Assembly: GCA_021292165.1 (NCBI GenBank)
Contig: CM037877.1
Span: forward strand, 109,429,858 to 109,493,857
From: Shinisaurus crocodilurus
Taxonomy: Eukaryota > Chordata > Lepidosauria > Squamata > Shinisauridae
DNA length: 64,000 nt
Reading direction: 5' to 3'
In this document: positions 1 to 11,039 of the stretch, in pieces
Layout of the letters: the number at the start of each line of letters is the position of its first letter
How positions within the stretch are numbered: the first letter of the stretch is position 1
Notes under the pieces: model-generated
Databases searched by the model: none
What the model was told of the DNA's origin: nothing
Seen by the model: only the letters and a program-made list of their open reading frames with translations
Translations under genes and position numbers: made by a program

Positions 1-625
1 CCACATGTGGTGCAGTAGATAACATTGGTTCCACCCCCTGAGCCACCATTGTGCATCTGGGTCCAGTAAATGGACCTTGGGGTTCTAGTGGGGGGGAACC
101 CCCAAAACACAAAGTAGATTCCACAAGCCTGAGGTCGTCTGCTCTCCCCTCCAGTAATGGATAATAAGACTGCAAGAAGCAAGGCTAGGCACAGGTTTTG
201 CAGGATGGGAGAGAACTCCTATGGAAGAGGGATGTTGAATCAACAAGGTCAAAGGTTAGTGCTCCCTTTGTAATTTGAATATGACTGTGAGTGAGGGAAG
301 GAGAGAACCAGCAAGTTCCTAATCCATTCCCGTCCCAGTTCTCCCCTGCAAACACACCCATGCCCTTCAAAGTCATCCCCGCATCCAGCTGGATGGGGCT
401 CTGTAACATGAGTTTGGGAACTTGCTTTGGACAAGATCATAGGCAGTTCCACGTAGATCTGGAATGCTTAGATCTCCAGGCAGGGCTTAGTGACTGCCAG
501 GCAGCCCTGCCCCAGAAGTGAACTTGTAGGGGAATTTCAAGGAGTGGTACTCCTTGGCTTGGAGCCATGCATTGAATGGCCCTGGATTGGCACCTTGCCC
601 TTTCTGTTGGGGGGCCTCCATAGGA
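1..625. other. Intergenic sequence, nothing recognised
   Basis: No coding exon, RNA gene or repeat family that I can name. The open frames here are short, overlap on both strands and have no family resemblance. Confidence 0.5.
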
Positions 626-956
626 CAGGGCCGCAGAACCTCAGGCCCAGGGCGCCAATCTGCTGTTCCATGTTTCCCAGATGGCCACGTCCCCTTTCCC
701 TCAACCTCCAATAGTTTTCCTGGCTTTTGTGCAGTTTTTTCCCCATTCTGAAAGGCTGAAATGCCCCTCCTAAGGCTTGGTCACTGGCAGGAAGAGCTTT
801 AAGCTAAGATATGCTGGTACTTTGGCCCCACCCCTTTTACCTTTGGCCCCACCCTCTTTACCTTCAGCCCCGCCCACCACTGGAATGCACCTTTCCACCA
901 GAGCTTCCTCGAAATGGAATTCAGCCCTAGTAATGAAAGAGGCTCCACGCCCTCTG
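626..956 (+). mobile_element. Non-autonomous hAT-like element, family A, copy 1
   Basis: Begins CAGGGCCGCAGAACCTCAGG and ends in the complementary CCCTCTG. It is flanked by the near-identical 8-bp direct repeats CCATAGGA (618-625) and CCATAGGT (957-964), the target duplication length of hAT transposons. The interior contains GCCCCACCC-type repeats and the block around CACTGGAATGCACC that recurs in copies at 3530, 6105 and 14091. No coding capacity. Confidence 0.82.
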
Positions 957-1159
957 CCATAGGTGAGCAAACAGCATGGGCTGGTTGAGACTCCTCACAA
1001 GATTGCAGCTGCAGGGCCGCGAAGCTCCTTTTTGTTAAAAAGAAGGGGAAAAAGGAGGAGGCATCTCATGTAGCCGGGCTGGGAAAGACCTCTCCCAGAG
1101 TTCCTTATTACCCTCCAATATTTCACAGATTGAAATAGAGGCACACTTCTCGATCATCC
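957..1159. other. Intergenic spacer
   Basis: Between a hAT element and a CR1 3' end; nothing further recognised. Confidence 0.4.
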
Positions 1160-1508
1160 CAAATTGCAGGACACGGAATAATGGGTTCAAGTTACAGGAA
1201 CCCAAATTCCACCTGAACATCAGGTGGAATTTGATGTTTCCAGACTGTTAAAAATTTTTTTTAACAGTCTGGAAATTTTTTTTTTTCCAGACTGGAAAAA
1301 TTTCCAGACTGTTAGAGCAATAAGACAATGGAACCAACTACCTAGGGAGGTGGTGGGCTCTCCCACTCTGGAGGCATTCAAGGTGAAGCTGGACGGCCAT
1401 CTGTCAGGGATGCTTTGACCTGGATTCCTGCATTGAGCAGGGGGTTGGACTCGATGGCCTTGTAGGCCCCTTCCAACCCTACTTTTCTATGATTCTCTAA
1501 TTCTATGT
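1160..1508 (+). mobile_element. CR1 LINE 3' end (truncated, rearranged)
   Basis: The stretch from about 1302 to 1418 encodes the last part of a CR1 ORF2 (AIRQWNQLPREVVGSP, then LEAFKVKLDGHL), followed by a stop and a CR1-type 3' untranslated tail with GGTTGGACTCGATGGCC and terminal TTCTATGATTCT octamer-like repeats. Everything upstream of the last ~100 codons is missing, as usual for 5'-truncated LINE copies. The coding part is broken at 1237-1312 by an inverted re-copying of TTTCCAGACTGTT. The 3' tail is almost identical to the tail of the 5S-headed SINEs in this window. Confidence 0.8.
1237..1275. repeat. Perfect hairpin inside the CR1 fragment
   Basis: TTTCCAGACTGTTAAAAA (1237-1254) is followed directly by its reverse complement ending at 1275. 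Further partial copies of CCAGACTG occur at 1287-1311. The arrangement points to template switching during replication. Confidence 0.85.
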
Positions 1509-2140
1509 AGGAATAGTGAACTTAATCCTCTGAGTCTGGATTCTTAAAATGGCACCACCCATTCACAAAAGGGAAGTAGTGGCAGGCTTGGGGGGGGGAA
1601 CTCTACAATTTGCAGAAGTACAAAAAAAGCTTCAGGACCCACCCATCCCCATGTGTGTGTGCACATGTGCTCCTGTTCAAGGTTCCAGCCAAGGGAAGGG
1701 AAGGGCCGGGCCAGTGTAAAGGGCAGGCAGAGTCCATGCCCCAGCAGGGCCCCACTGAAAAGTGTTGGAGGATGTGGGAAGGAGTCGGTCCTATCCTGGT
1801 TAGGCCGAACCAGAGTTTTCCCCCTTATGCACAGCCTGGTTATTGAAACCGGTTATCACCACGTGGGTTGTTAAACCCTGCTAAACGGCTCTTAAAAGGA
1901 AACGGATTGTCCAAACATGGTTTAAAACTAATAAACACATTCATTAGTTATACTTCTAGTCCGTTTATTCATATGGGTGTGTCCATCATGTTGGAGAGCG
2001 CAGAGAGAGAGAGCTGGCCACAGAGAGGCAGGAAGTAGGGAGGAGGGGTTACAAAACATGCACCCTGGGGATTGTTCAATTAAACCTTTCCTCCCACAAA
2101 AGCACAAATTTGCATATGCTAATTTACATATGCTCTAAAG
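1509..2140. other. Intergenic sequence, nothing recognised
   Basis: No supported gene. The piece around 1581-1630 (GCAGGCTTGG through a CAATTTGCAGAAG block) resembles sequence at 10045-10110, so it may belong to an unnamed dispersed repeat. Confidence 0.4.
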
Positions 2141-2165
2141 TGTGTGTGTGTGTGTGTGTGTGTGT
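2141..2165. repeat. (TG)n microsatellite
   Basis: About 12 TG units. It creates artificial Cys-Val open frames that should not be taken as genes. Confidence 0.95.
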
Positions 2166-2993
2166 CTGTCTAGGACCCTGTCTCCTAAGGATGCCCGTAT
2201 TTGTAAAAAGGGATGTATGGATGGGGGAGAGGAGGGCATTTGGTTTCAGAAAAAATACCCCAGGCAGAAAGATTCGAGGGTGGGGGCAGCAGGAGGTGAA
2301 GCACATGTGGGCAAAAAGTCAGCTAATCCGGGGGATCAGATGCAATGCAACAGAGATCACCAGGGCCCCTGTGCCTTCATTTCAGCAAGTGCCCATGGAC
2401 AGCAGGGTGGTGGGGCAGGTGGCCTCCCAGAGATTCGGGGCTCTAGCCCTAGTGCCCCCCCCGTAACACTGCCTCTTGTCCCACCTGTAATATCCCACTT
2501 CTCGTACAAAGGATTTGTGTCCGAGCCCTCCCCCTGCTCCCACTTACACACTGCTAAAAGTTGTGCTCCCTCTGCTGTTCACTGGTTTTATTTGCTCTAC
2601 AGTAGCCAAGGAGGAGTTTCTTATTTAGGTTAAAGATTTGTGAGAATAAACACAATTGTCCAAAAATCTGTTACCAACAGTTCGAGACAGCCCTCAGCAG
2701 CAGCACATAAAGTGGCTGGCTGTGCACTGGGTGGAGTCTTAGTGCTCACGCATGTGCATCCACAATGGCGCTTTTTGTTTTTGTTTTGACTAAGACTTGT
2801 AGCTGAGCATGTGGTGGTGGTGGGAATTATCTTCTTGAGTATGCAACTGGGGAGGGAAAAGAGAAACCTCCCCACCCTGCACGCTGTGGACCAGGAAACA
2901 ACTGCTCCCCCTCCTGTATACATATCAAGCATAATCTGTAGTTTGGCCCATCATGACTGTAGTTTGGCCCTTCGTGTTCATGCCCATACATTT
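2166..2993. other. Intergenic sequence, nothing recognised
   Basis: No supported gene or named repeat; open frames on both strands look random. Confidence 0.4.
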
Positions 2994-3115
2994 CCCAACC
3001 TCGGGTTCCTAAATGTTGTTGAACTACAACTCCTTTCATCCCCAACCATTGGCCATGCTAGCTGGGGACCATGGGCATTGTAGTCGAAAAGCATCTAGGG
3101 ACCCAAGGTTGGGAG
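2994..3115. repeat. Fold-back MITE (CCAACCT...AGGTTGG type)
   Basis: Diverged inverted repeat: CCCAACCTCGGGTTCC at the left pairs with GGGACCCAAGGTTGGG at the right, with ACTACAACTCC and TTGTAGTCG inside. Same family as the better copies at 21973 and 59525. Confidence 0.72.
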
Positions 3116-3529
3116 AGGTCGATTTACATGGGGGTTATGCTAGAGATGAGATCCATTGACAGGGAGGCCCTGGGAAGACAGCTGAATCCTCGAGAGAGCT
3201 CTGGCAATTCATACTAACAACAATTATAAAGGTACCTCCGCCTCAACATCTCCCCCAAAAGAGGGACAGCGATTCCAGAAAATATGGGCTGTCCCCGCTA
3301 AACAGTGCCTTGAGCTGGAGTTCTTGAGTTCTTGGAGAGGAACTGTCATGTCTAGTCGTCGCTATTGGGCTGTGGATCGACAGCTGCAAACGCTTGTCTT
3401 TGCTTCTTCCCCTTGTCTGACAGGTCCTCAGGGAGTGCTGTCGGCAGGGAGGGCGGTCCAGAGGCAGAGCAGGCATGGAGCAAGCAAGCAGTCAAGCCAG
3501 AAAGCAGGTGGGCAGCCAAGCCAGCAATC
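3116..3529. other. Intergenic sequence, nothing recognised
   Basis: No supported gene or named repeat. Confidence 0.4.
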
Positions 3530-3844
3530 CAGGGGTGGGGGACCTCAGGCTTAGGGTCCAAATCCACACACCCCCAGGTGCAGATCCAGCCCCCCACCCA
3601 CTTCCCTCAACCGTTGATTGTTTGGTGGTTTCCTGACTTTTGTGCAGTTCCCACCCCAACTCTAAATGGTCATAATGCCTCCCCTAAGGGTTAGTTACTG
3701 GCAGCAAGAGCTGGAAGCTGAAATAGGCTGGTATTTTGGCCCCACCCCTTTTGCTTTCAGCCCCACCCACCACTGGAATGCGGCCCCGAGAGCCTCTCTG
3801 AACTTGAATTCGGCCCTCGGGCTGGAAGACGTTCCCCACCCCTG
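3530..3844 (+). mobile_element. Non-autonomous hAT-like element, family A, copy 2
   Basis: Terminal repeats CAGGGGTGGGGGACCTCAGG and ...TTCCCCACCCCTG. Imperfect 8-bp target duplication CAGCAATC / CAGTAAGC (6 of 8). The interior aligns by eye with copy 1, including GGCCCCACCCCTTTT and the CACTGGAATGC block. Confidence 0.82.
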
Positions 3845-4238
3845 CAGTAAGCACTCAAGAAGTCTTGCACGCAGGGAAGCAAATTGGAAAGGGCAGTCCG
3901 GAAATACTGGGCTCCTCTTAAATTGTTCAAATGGAGGAACCAGGACAGAGTCGGAGGCATCATAGAAGCGGGTGAAATCATAGGAGCGCCTTGCCTCACC
4001 TGACCACTGCTAAGTTGGTAACTGCAGTAGCGCCCTATGGCTCTCTTCCTTGGTGGCACCAAAGTGCCACAGAGAGCGGGTCAGCAGCATTCCCCTCTGG
4101 CAAGCCATCACAAAGGTGAAGTTTGTTGGGTCCAGATGTCAGAGTCTCCGGCATGGGAATTCCTACAGTCAGGGGGATTTGAAGGCTGTAGGACCTCCTT
4201 GGCTGACAATTATGGCTCCTTTTCAGAGGGCTCACCAT
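3845..4238. other. Intergenic sequence, nothing recognised
   Basis: No supported gene or named repeat. Confidence 0.4.
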
Positions 4239-4406
4239 CATAGATTTCATGGATCATAAAATTGGAAGGGGCCTACAAGGCCATCGAGTCCAACCCCCTG
4301 CTCAATGCAGGAAACTAGAGGAGGGGGTCTCCCATCCAAGTAATAACCAGGCCTGACCCTGCTTAGCTTTCCACACTCAGACAAGCTGAGCCAGCGTGAG
4401 CCACAG
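4239..4406 (-). mobile_element. 5S-rRNA-headed SINE with CR1-like tail, copy 1
   Basis: Read on the - strand it starts with a 5S rRNA-like head (TGGCTCACGCTGG, then AAGCTAAGCAGGGTC and TACTTGGATGGGAGACC with a few changes) and ends with GAGCAGGGGGTTGGACTCGA and GGCCCCTTCCAA. The 5S internal promoter boxes are recognisable. Four more copies lie in the window. Confidence 0.88.
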
Positions 4407-5289
4407 AAGAGAGGTCTGGTCCGAGCTTCAGCAAATCCTTGGGCTTAACATTAGGCTTTCTTGAGCAACTCAATTTCTCAAGAAATTAAGATCCAGAAAA
4501 ATTCTGATCCAGATCCAGAAAAGGGCCATGGTTTACGTGGCTGCACCATAACTCAAAACCAGCCTAAGGGAAGCTGCTTTTCAGCTGTGGACCATCACTG
4601 CCATTAGCAATTATAATTATTTTTAAAATCCCGATAGCTCTTTTCATTATTTAAAGCAGCTTGGCTGAACTGGATCCCTGAATCTGGAGTACGCTGGATG
4701 TTAAAGTGGTCTTTTCTTAAAAGGGCTCTGTTTTTGGATGGTTTGGACGAGGCAGTGGCAGGTAGCTCTCCTGTGCACGTCAAGTTCCCTGGCCCCTCTG
4801 CAGGGACCCATGCACAGCTGTTGCAAGCCAAGTTGGGAGAGTAACCCTGGCAGAGTGGTAAGATGTGGCTTCTGGCTGGGACAATCTGAAAAGGAGTTCA
4901 AATGTGCTCGGTGACTCATCATGGGCTGAATGTACAAAAGGCCACCAGCTGCCTCTTCCTTCCTTCCCTCAAAGGCCCGCCCCTTGACTTGCTCTCATTA
5001 CATTCAAAAATGGTAATAAAAACAATAGAGAGATATTCATAATGCAAATCCTTTGGCTGTTACTCATGTTCCCATATGGAATATCACGCACCTGTACATG
5101 CCGGAACTAATTCCTTCCCTCTCCTTCGGTGATACGGTGCCTGAGATTCGCTTCGCTTCGCTTCTGAGAATAACTGTAAGGGACTTTTCATCACACACAC
5201 ACTCTCTCTCTGCCAGTTTCCGCAGAATAAATAAACCTGGATGACAGGCTGGAGAAGCGACTGAGTCAGAGAATTGCTTTTCCACTCCT
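4407..5289. other. Intergenic sequence, nothing recognised
   Basis: No supported gene. A short (TTCGC)n run at about 5150-5164 and a short CA/CT run near 5194-5211. Confidence 0.4.
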
Positions 5290-5760
5290 GCTGGGTCAGG
5301 CAGGGCCAGGGCTGGGCTTAATTTGTGCCAGGGCTCCTGAACGCTCAGCCCCCAGCATCTGTTTTCAGTGGCTCGGGGCTACCTCTGGGTTTGAGGGGTC
5401 CCTGAGCCACGGGTCAGTAGGCCCTGGTGGGCTTACTTGGCTGTGGTGGTACTGGGCTGGCAGTGCTCTGAGCAGTACTGGGCAGCTAAGTCTGGCCAAC
5501 TGTTTAATTTCCCACAATCCCCCGGAGTGACACTAGATCCAGGGGCATTGTGGGGAATTAAAAGGGCAGCTAGCCATCTGACCTGGGGCAGGGGCAGGGC
5601 ATACGTCAGCAGTGGGCCCCTCCAGAGCACTGGGGCCCTGGCAGCTGCTGCAGGATACCCCACCTTGAGTGCCCTTTTTGGTAGAAATGCGGGGTGCATG
5701 TCAAATAAATAAATAAATAAATAAATAAATCTGACACTAGCCCTGCCATGGCTCAACCCT
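5290..5760. repeat. Unclassified repeat ending in (AAAT)n
   Basis: The right part (CTTGAGTGCCC... then (AAAT)n at 5703-5730) looks like the 3' end of a squamate LINE or SINE. The outer CAGGGCC... and ...CTAGCCCTG are reminiscent of hAT ends, but I could not match a clean target duplication. Confidence 0.4.
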
Positions 5761-6104
5761 GAAATATAAGAAGAAGAGAGAAAAGTGTCCTTGGGCAGGT
5801 GCAGAGTGCATTTTCTTTTTCTTCACCATAGGGTGTACTTGCGGAACGGATTCAGGGGAAGGCCTTCCAGATCAAAAAGTAGCATTTCGAGACAGGCTTG
5901 GACTCCATATCTTTAAAAGAAAAGAAAAGAAAGAAATTAAGCACAGAGTGTCACCATTTTAGATTTTTAGATAAGATACTGAAGGGTAGAAAAAGGTATA
6001 ATAATTCAGAATAAGTGGAGAATCCTGTCCACAATTACGTGTGAATGGGACACACGGTAATTTGTTAGTTTATTTAATATCATCCATCTGAGGGTGCTTT
6101 ACAT
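5761..6104. other. Intergenic sequence, nothing recognised
   Basis: No supported gene or named repeat; a short GAAAA-rich run near 5915-5935. Confidence 0.4.
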
Positions 6105-6457
6105 TAGGGTTGTCAAACCTAAGGCCAAATTCCATTTCAGAGAAGCTCTCGGGGGCCACATTCCAGTGGTGGGAGGGACCAAAAGCAAAAGGGGGCGGGG
6201 CCAAAATACCAAAAAGGCCAGCCTATTTTGGCTTAAAGCTCTTCCTGCCAGTAACTGAGCCTTAGGAGAGACATTTTGACCTTTTAGAACGGGGGAAAAA
6301 ACATGCAAAAGCCGGGAAACCACCCAATGATTGGCATTCAGCAGAAAGTGGGTGGGGCCAGGGGAAGAGGTGCTGGCCCTCTGCTGAATCCAGAGAGCCG
6401 GATTGGAACCCTGGGTGGGCCAGAGGTGTCCCTTGGGTCTTAGACTCAACACCCCTG
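6105..6457 (-). mobile_element. Non-autonomous hAT-like element, family A, copy 3
   Basis: Family A in the opposite orientation: GGCCACATTCCAGTGGTGGG near the left end is the reverse complement of the block near the right end of copies 1 and 2. Right end CAACACCCCTG; left end TAGGGTTGTCAAACC (first base C to T). Target duplication CTTTACAT / CTTTACTC (6 of 8). It sits immediately beside a LINE fragment. Confidence 0.8.
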
Positions 6458-6469
6458 CTTTACTCAGAA

Positions 6470-6985
6470 TCTCATCCTCTGAGTGTGGGCCGGTCATGTT
6501 GCTCGAATGTCTGACTGCCGTCTCCCAGATCAGTTACTTTATTCGCAACTCAAGGATGGAAAGCGGAATATCGGTGGTCAGCATAAGAGGTTTAAAGATG
6601 TTCTTAAGGCTAATCTAAAAAAATGCAATATAAACATCGAGAACTGGGAAGCTCTGGCCCATGAACGCTTTAACTGGAGTTTGGCCTTTCAGAAAGGTTC
6701 CATGGACTTTGAAGAAGCCCGAGTGCAAGGTGAAAGGGGGAAACGTGCTAAGTGAAAAGCACGTCAAACAAATCCTTTACAGCACCATCTTCCATCTGGC
6801 AACCTGTGTCCTCACTGTGGGAAGCTGTGTGGATCTAGAATTGGCCTCCACAGTCACTTATGGACCCATCGCTAGAGTCTACACAATTTTATACAATTTC
6901 CTCTTTATATAATTTTCTTTTTGTAATTTTATCCTGGAAGACAATCTTACTCGGTCACGAGTGATCGCCTACTACTACAGAATCT
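6470..6985 (+). pseudogene. LINE ORF2 C-terminus with C2H2 finger (fragment)
   Basis: From about 6483 the frame reads AGHVARMSDCRLPDQLLYSQ, then GKRNIGGQHKRFKDVLKANL and WEALAHERFNW. This is a conserved C-terminal region of a family of vertebrate non-LTR retrotransposons. After a frame break near 6760-6790 the sequence encodes LCPHCGKLCGSRIGLHSHL, then WTHR, a C2H2-like finger that ends these ORFs. The 3' UTR ends in GAAGACAATCTTACTCGG-like sequence and then TCACGAGTGATCGCC. The reverse transcriptase and endonuclease are absent. I recognise the protein type but not the clade. Confidence 0.7.
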
Positions 6986-7027
6986 CATAATATTAGGGAA
7001 AGCATCTGCTCGGGGGTTGTGAGTTTC

Positions 7028-7163
7028 ACTGGAAGTTGCACAGTACTGCTGCTGTTCTTCTGGGACTGCAACTCCCATCAGCCATAGCCAGAATAGCCAA
7101 TGGGGAGGGATGATGTGCATTGCAGTCCAGCAACATCTGGAGGGCCACACATTCCCCTCCCCT
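7028..7163. repeat. Fold-back MITE
   Basis: GACTGCAACTCCCATCAGCC pairs with TGATGTGCATTGCAGTCC; CAACATCTGGAGGGCC marks the right arm. Same superfamily as the other ACTCCCATCAG fold-back repeats. Confidence 0.7.
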
Positions 7164-7639
7164 GTATCCGATGGACCGAGTGCTCTGCATTACGTCTCTT
7201 CCCCACCATTCTGCAATAGCTACATAAACATTTGTCCGTGCCATTTTGTTATCTCTGGTGCCCACCGTGTACTGCAAACCTTTCTCTCTTCTCTTAGTAT
7301 TTACACAAGCCTTACCACTGCATCACAGTCGCCCTTGGGCATTCTGCCTAGCACATGGGCCACTTTTGCCGAGGGATGTACGCATTGTGTATTTAGATTT
7401 TGCGTAACTTGGATAGGTAAGTAAGTAATCGTTTTATTGTCTTGGCCGTAGGTTGTCACAAACCAACTGTACAATTCAAGCAGATATGCACAGCCTAATT
7501 AAATACTAATCTAACTTGGATAACAAAATCAGCCAGGTTTCCCCTGAAGGAGCCATTAATGTTTAAAAGAAAAGCGAACTTTAAAGATTTGAATTGGGTG
7601 TTAGGAGGACTAGGAAGGGTATAGTGGTAGACTTTTAAC
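7164..7639. other. Intergenic sequence, nothing recognised
   Basis: No supported gene. The GTAAGTAAGTAATCG / TTATTGTC block near 7420-7445 may be a LINE remnant. Confidence 0.4.
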
Positions 7640-7765
7640 AGATCATATACTGGTTTTCAACAGATGGATCCCATCAGCCCCAGCCAGCATCGCCAATAGT
7701 CAGGGATAATGAGAACGTAGTCCCACAACATCTGGAGGGTTGCCCCACCTGCCTTAGGCATTTTG
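7640..7765. repeat. Fold-back MITE, decayed
   Basis: CCCATCAGCCCCAGCCAGCA and CAACATCTGGAGGGTTGCCC arms of the common squamate fold-back repeat; the left end is diverged. Confidence 0.65.
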
Positions 7766-7839
7766 CCTGGTATATCCCAACCAACCTCATGGATTCTGAC
7801 ATAAGGAGCTGTTACAGCTCTCCCCTCAAATTATTTGTA

Positions 7840-7980
7840 CTACATTTGTATCCTACCCCTCGTCCGAGGCAGCTCAGCCTGGTCTCCTAGAGGCTATGCT
7901 GTTTCATCCTTACAACAGCCCTGTAAGGTAGATCAGACTGAGAGATAGTATCAGAACAAAGTGGGGGAGGTTCCTGGCCA
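7840..7980 (-). mobile_element. Reversed Sauria/MIR-like SINE fragment
   Basis: Contains TTACAACAGCCCTGTAAGGT and AGATCAGACTGAGAGA, the reverse complement of the SINE body that follows the tRNA part in Sauria-type SINEs. The tRNA head is not recognisable. Confidence 0.5.
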
Positions 7981-8565
7981 CAAGGGAGGGGCAGAATAAG
8001 GCAGGCCCCCCACAGGGAACACGGCACCAGAGTCCCATCATTGCAAATGCTGAAAGTAATAACAACTTGGCGTGTCTGTCAACAGTGCAGATGGGTCAAG
8101 AAACAAACAAGAGTTTTGAATCCTTTAGTAGCCTACAGCCAAGAGCTCACAATACTGAGGCTCCAATCTGGGAGCTCTGGGGGAGCTGATGGAGCTCTGC
8201 GCTCACAGGGCTTTTCCTGGTCCCTTCTATGTGCTGTGGAATGATCCATGCACACAGTGATGGATGTCAGGGTGCACACGCAAAGCACGTCCTTTTGTAG
8301 AGAAAAGGGGAAGCCCCTGTCCGTGGCCAAGCAGGCCTCCCAACTGCCCTCTGAACTGCATGATGTTGAGACCTTGCAGGGGAAAACCCATTCGGAGGGC
8401 AGGATTTGGAGAGGGAAAGAAAGGTGTGCTCCCTCCCTCCCACTGCTCTTGCTCTGCTCTTGACTGCAAACTCCCATGGTGGCTTTTCAATCATGCAAGG
8501 ATAGTTGGTCTCCCATTACACATCCTTGCTCCAGGAAGATGCGGTTTGGCCCGAAGGGGGGAACT
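7981..8565. other. Intergenic sequence, nothing recognised
   Basis: No supported gene or named repeat; overlapping open frames on both strands are coincidental. Confidence 0.4.
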
Positions 8566-8680
8566 AGACCAGGAGTAGGGAACCTGTGATCTGGCCCTCT
8601 AGATGTTCTTGGTCTCCAACTCCCATCAGCTCCAGGCAGCATGGCCAATAGTCAGGGAAGATGGGGTGGTGGTAGGCCAA
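8566..8680. repeat. Half of a fold-back MITE
   Basis: CAGGAGTAGGGAACCTG... then CCAACTCCCATCAGCTCCAG and GGCCAATAGTCAGGGAAGAT; the right arm is missing. Confidence 0.6.
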
Positions 8681-8744
8681 CAAAATATCCCCACCACTGA
8701 ATCAGACATTCCCCAAAGCGATGAACACAGCAACCCCCATGTCC

Positions 8745-9165
8745 AGCAGCCTCCCTTCCAGGATACCTGAAGGAGCGCCTCCTCACGCATGAACCTGCTC
8801 AATTCAGTCTTGTTCATCACTGAAAGCCCTCTTCTGTGTTCCATTGCCAATGGAGCTGGGGCTGGTGGCAGCATCCTGGTTGTGGAACTCTCTCCCAGGA
8901 GAGGCTGTTTGACTGGCCAGTGGCCACATTAATTGATAGCGTTTAGGTGGGCAGTCAAGACATTTTAAACCCGCCAGGCTTTTAATGGGATTAACTGTGC
9001 ATTAATTTTGCTGGCAGTTGCTTTAATTTTGATTGCTTTTTAATAGCAGTGTTGTTGTTTCTGTTGCATTAGGATTGTGTTTTTGTTTTTCTGAATCAGC
9101 TCGGGACCTTTATGGAGGGGGGCAAAGGATGGTATATAAAGTTTCCGTCCATAAAATAAAGAAAT
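8745..9165 (+). mobile_element. LINE 3' end (unnamed squamate family)
   Basis: TGGTTGTGGAACTCTCTCCC followed by GGAGAGGCTGTTTGACTGGC is a decayed C-terminal LINE reading frame. It is followed by a T-rich 3' UTR and a GGGGGGCAAAGGATGGTATA plus AAAATAAA end, the usual end of squamate LINEs. Confidence 0.55.
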
Positions 9166-9487
9166 GCCTAGTTCAGTTTACCTTGTGTCCTGGTGGCGAT
9201 ATGCTGAGCATGTCCCGCTTCTGCCAGTGATGGCCAGTGCTCTGCAGTGAGGGCAAGGAAACACTGCTTGTAATGACATTACGACATGAGGTGGATTGAC
9301 CTGGATGCTCCAGAGGAGGAGGGGGGGGGAACTTAACATGAGGCTTCTTCCTTTGGGTGACAGCTCCATGTATTTTATAGCTCTGCCCTGAATCAACTGG
9401 AGTCAATGGGAGTTTTCTTTCCTAGTGACACCGGATGACAGAGCTTAGTATGTACAACACGTTGCAATATTGTTTACCATTGACTGA

Positions 9488-9586
9488 CAGTGCAGCAGTC
9501 CTATGCGTGTCTACTCAGAAGTAAGACCCATTGACTCCAATGGGACTTACTCCTGGGCAAATGTGTATTGGACTGCAGCCTGAAAC
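9488..9586. repeat. Fold-back repeat (CTACTCAGAAGTAAG family)
   Basis: GTCTACTCAGAAGTAAGACC and GGGACTTACTCCTGGGCAAA are arms around CATTGACTCCAATG, a common short squamate repeat. Related pieces occur at about 32960, 33050, 48505, 52370, 52480 and 55190. Confidence 0.65.
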
Positions 9587-9625
9587 AACTGCCAGTTTTA
9601 GTGACAATATTGATGTTATTTTTAA

Positions 9626-9646
9626 ACACACACACACACACACACA
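9626..9646. repeat. (CA)n microsatellite
   Basis: About ten CA units. Confidence 0.95.
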
Positions 9647-11039
9647 GCTACCGGTAAGTTGAGAGCATGATCTGAACACAGAACATGTTTGATGGCATTT
9701 CCCCCTCAAACTGGACCACTTTAATCATCCAATCAGAATTACGCAGTTCTAAGTCCTGTTGATTTCAGTTGGAGTATGGAGCACGTGCTTAAATTTCTTT
9801 CATTGAAATCAGTAGGTCTAAGAACTTTGGCTGGATCATATCCTATGTTTTTATAGGTTCTTTTTCTTTTTTTGCAAATATTTACCATTTGAGAGGACTG
9901 GAGGACCCAGAAGTTCATGACCAAATTCTTCAAATGCAAAGTTAAATTGTAACTTTTAGGAAATCCACAGGTCTTATCATTCCCTCTGTTCCCAATGTAC
10001 ATGGTATGAGTGCCGTTGCTTATGTAGCCAAAACCCATGCACAAGAGGGAGGTATCAGCAGGCTTGGGGAAACCCCAACATTTGCAGAAGCACAAAAAAT
10101 CTTAAGGAACCCCCCCCCCCCAAAAAACAGCCCAACGAGGACTGAGCATACCAAGTGGCCATGGAATGCTACCTGACTGGGGAAGAAACTGAAAACTGGG
10201 GGTAGGGATAGTAGTGATGAAATGGAAAGGGAAGGAAATGGCAGTGGCTGGAATCCTGAACAGCAGCACTCTACACTGCAACATTTTGTTGCAGGTCCCA
10301 CTGATCAAACATTGATTTTGCGTCTAGAACTGTGATAATGAGCTAATAAAGAGCACACTAGTAGTACTCTTGTACCTCTACCATTCATTTCAGTGGCTTG
10401 TGCAGGAGAATCAATGTCCCTGTGGATCAGGCTCCTTGCATTAACTTCCATAAGACTTGAGTTTGAAAACTGAGATTGTCCCAAAGGGTCTGTCTGTTTC
10501 CTTTACAGCATCTAGTGTACAGTGGAGGAAGAGCCTACATTTAGGGTCGCCAACTGATCAGGCAAGAAAATGGCTTGGTCTGTACATATGCCTTTAACAG
10601 TACTTTGGTCTGGAGAAATCAGTAGGTGACTTTTCCATGAACTGGACATAAGCATTATCGCCTATTAATGTCCACAGAGCAAGCTACCAATGAAGGCACA
10701 GAAGAGCAGATGGTGGTTAATTTTTTTATTTTATTTTATTGGACAGCTTTATCTATATAACTAGATACTAGCAGGGGCACTATTTCAGCAAAGTTTAGAA
10801 GTTTGCTAAGTTAATATATGCTAGGTTAAAATTACCCAGAAGAAAAAAGACTCTACTTTAAGAGCATTTGTTGTGGTTATATTCTTTTTGTAATGAGCTG
10901 CACTAGCTACTGGACTAATGTTTAGCCCAATTCAGGGTGCTGGATTTTACTTTTTAAAGCCTCTTGGGATTTCCAAACAGGTTAGCTCTAGGAGCATCTG
11001 TTTCAACATGAGCCTGGATCATATGCACCTTTGTACAAG
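9647..11039. other. Intergenic sequence, nothing recognised
   Basis: No supported gene. A poly-C/A tract near 10109-10127 and an AT-rich stretch at about 10720-10745. 10045-10110 resembles 1581-1630. Confidence 0.4.

Noticed and set aside
2110..2633. 118- and 163-residue frames starting in CVCVCV
   Set aside because: They begin in a (TG)n microsatellite and continue through sequence without protein-like composition.
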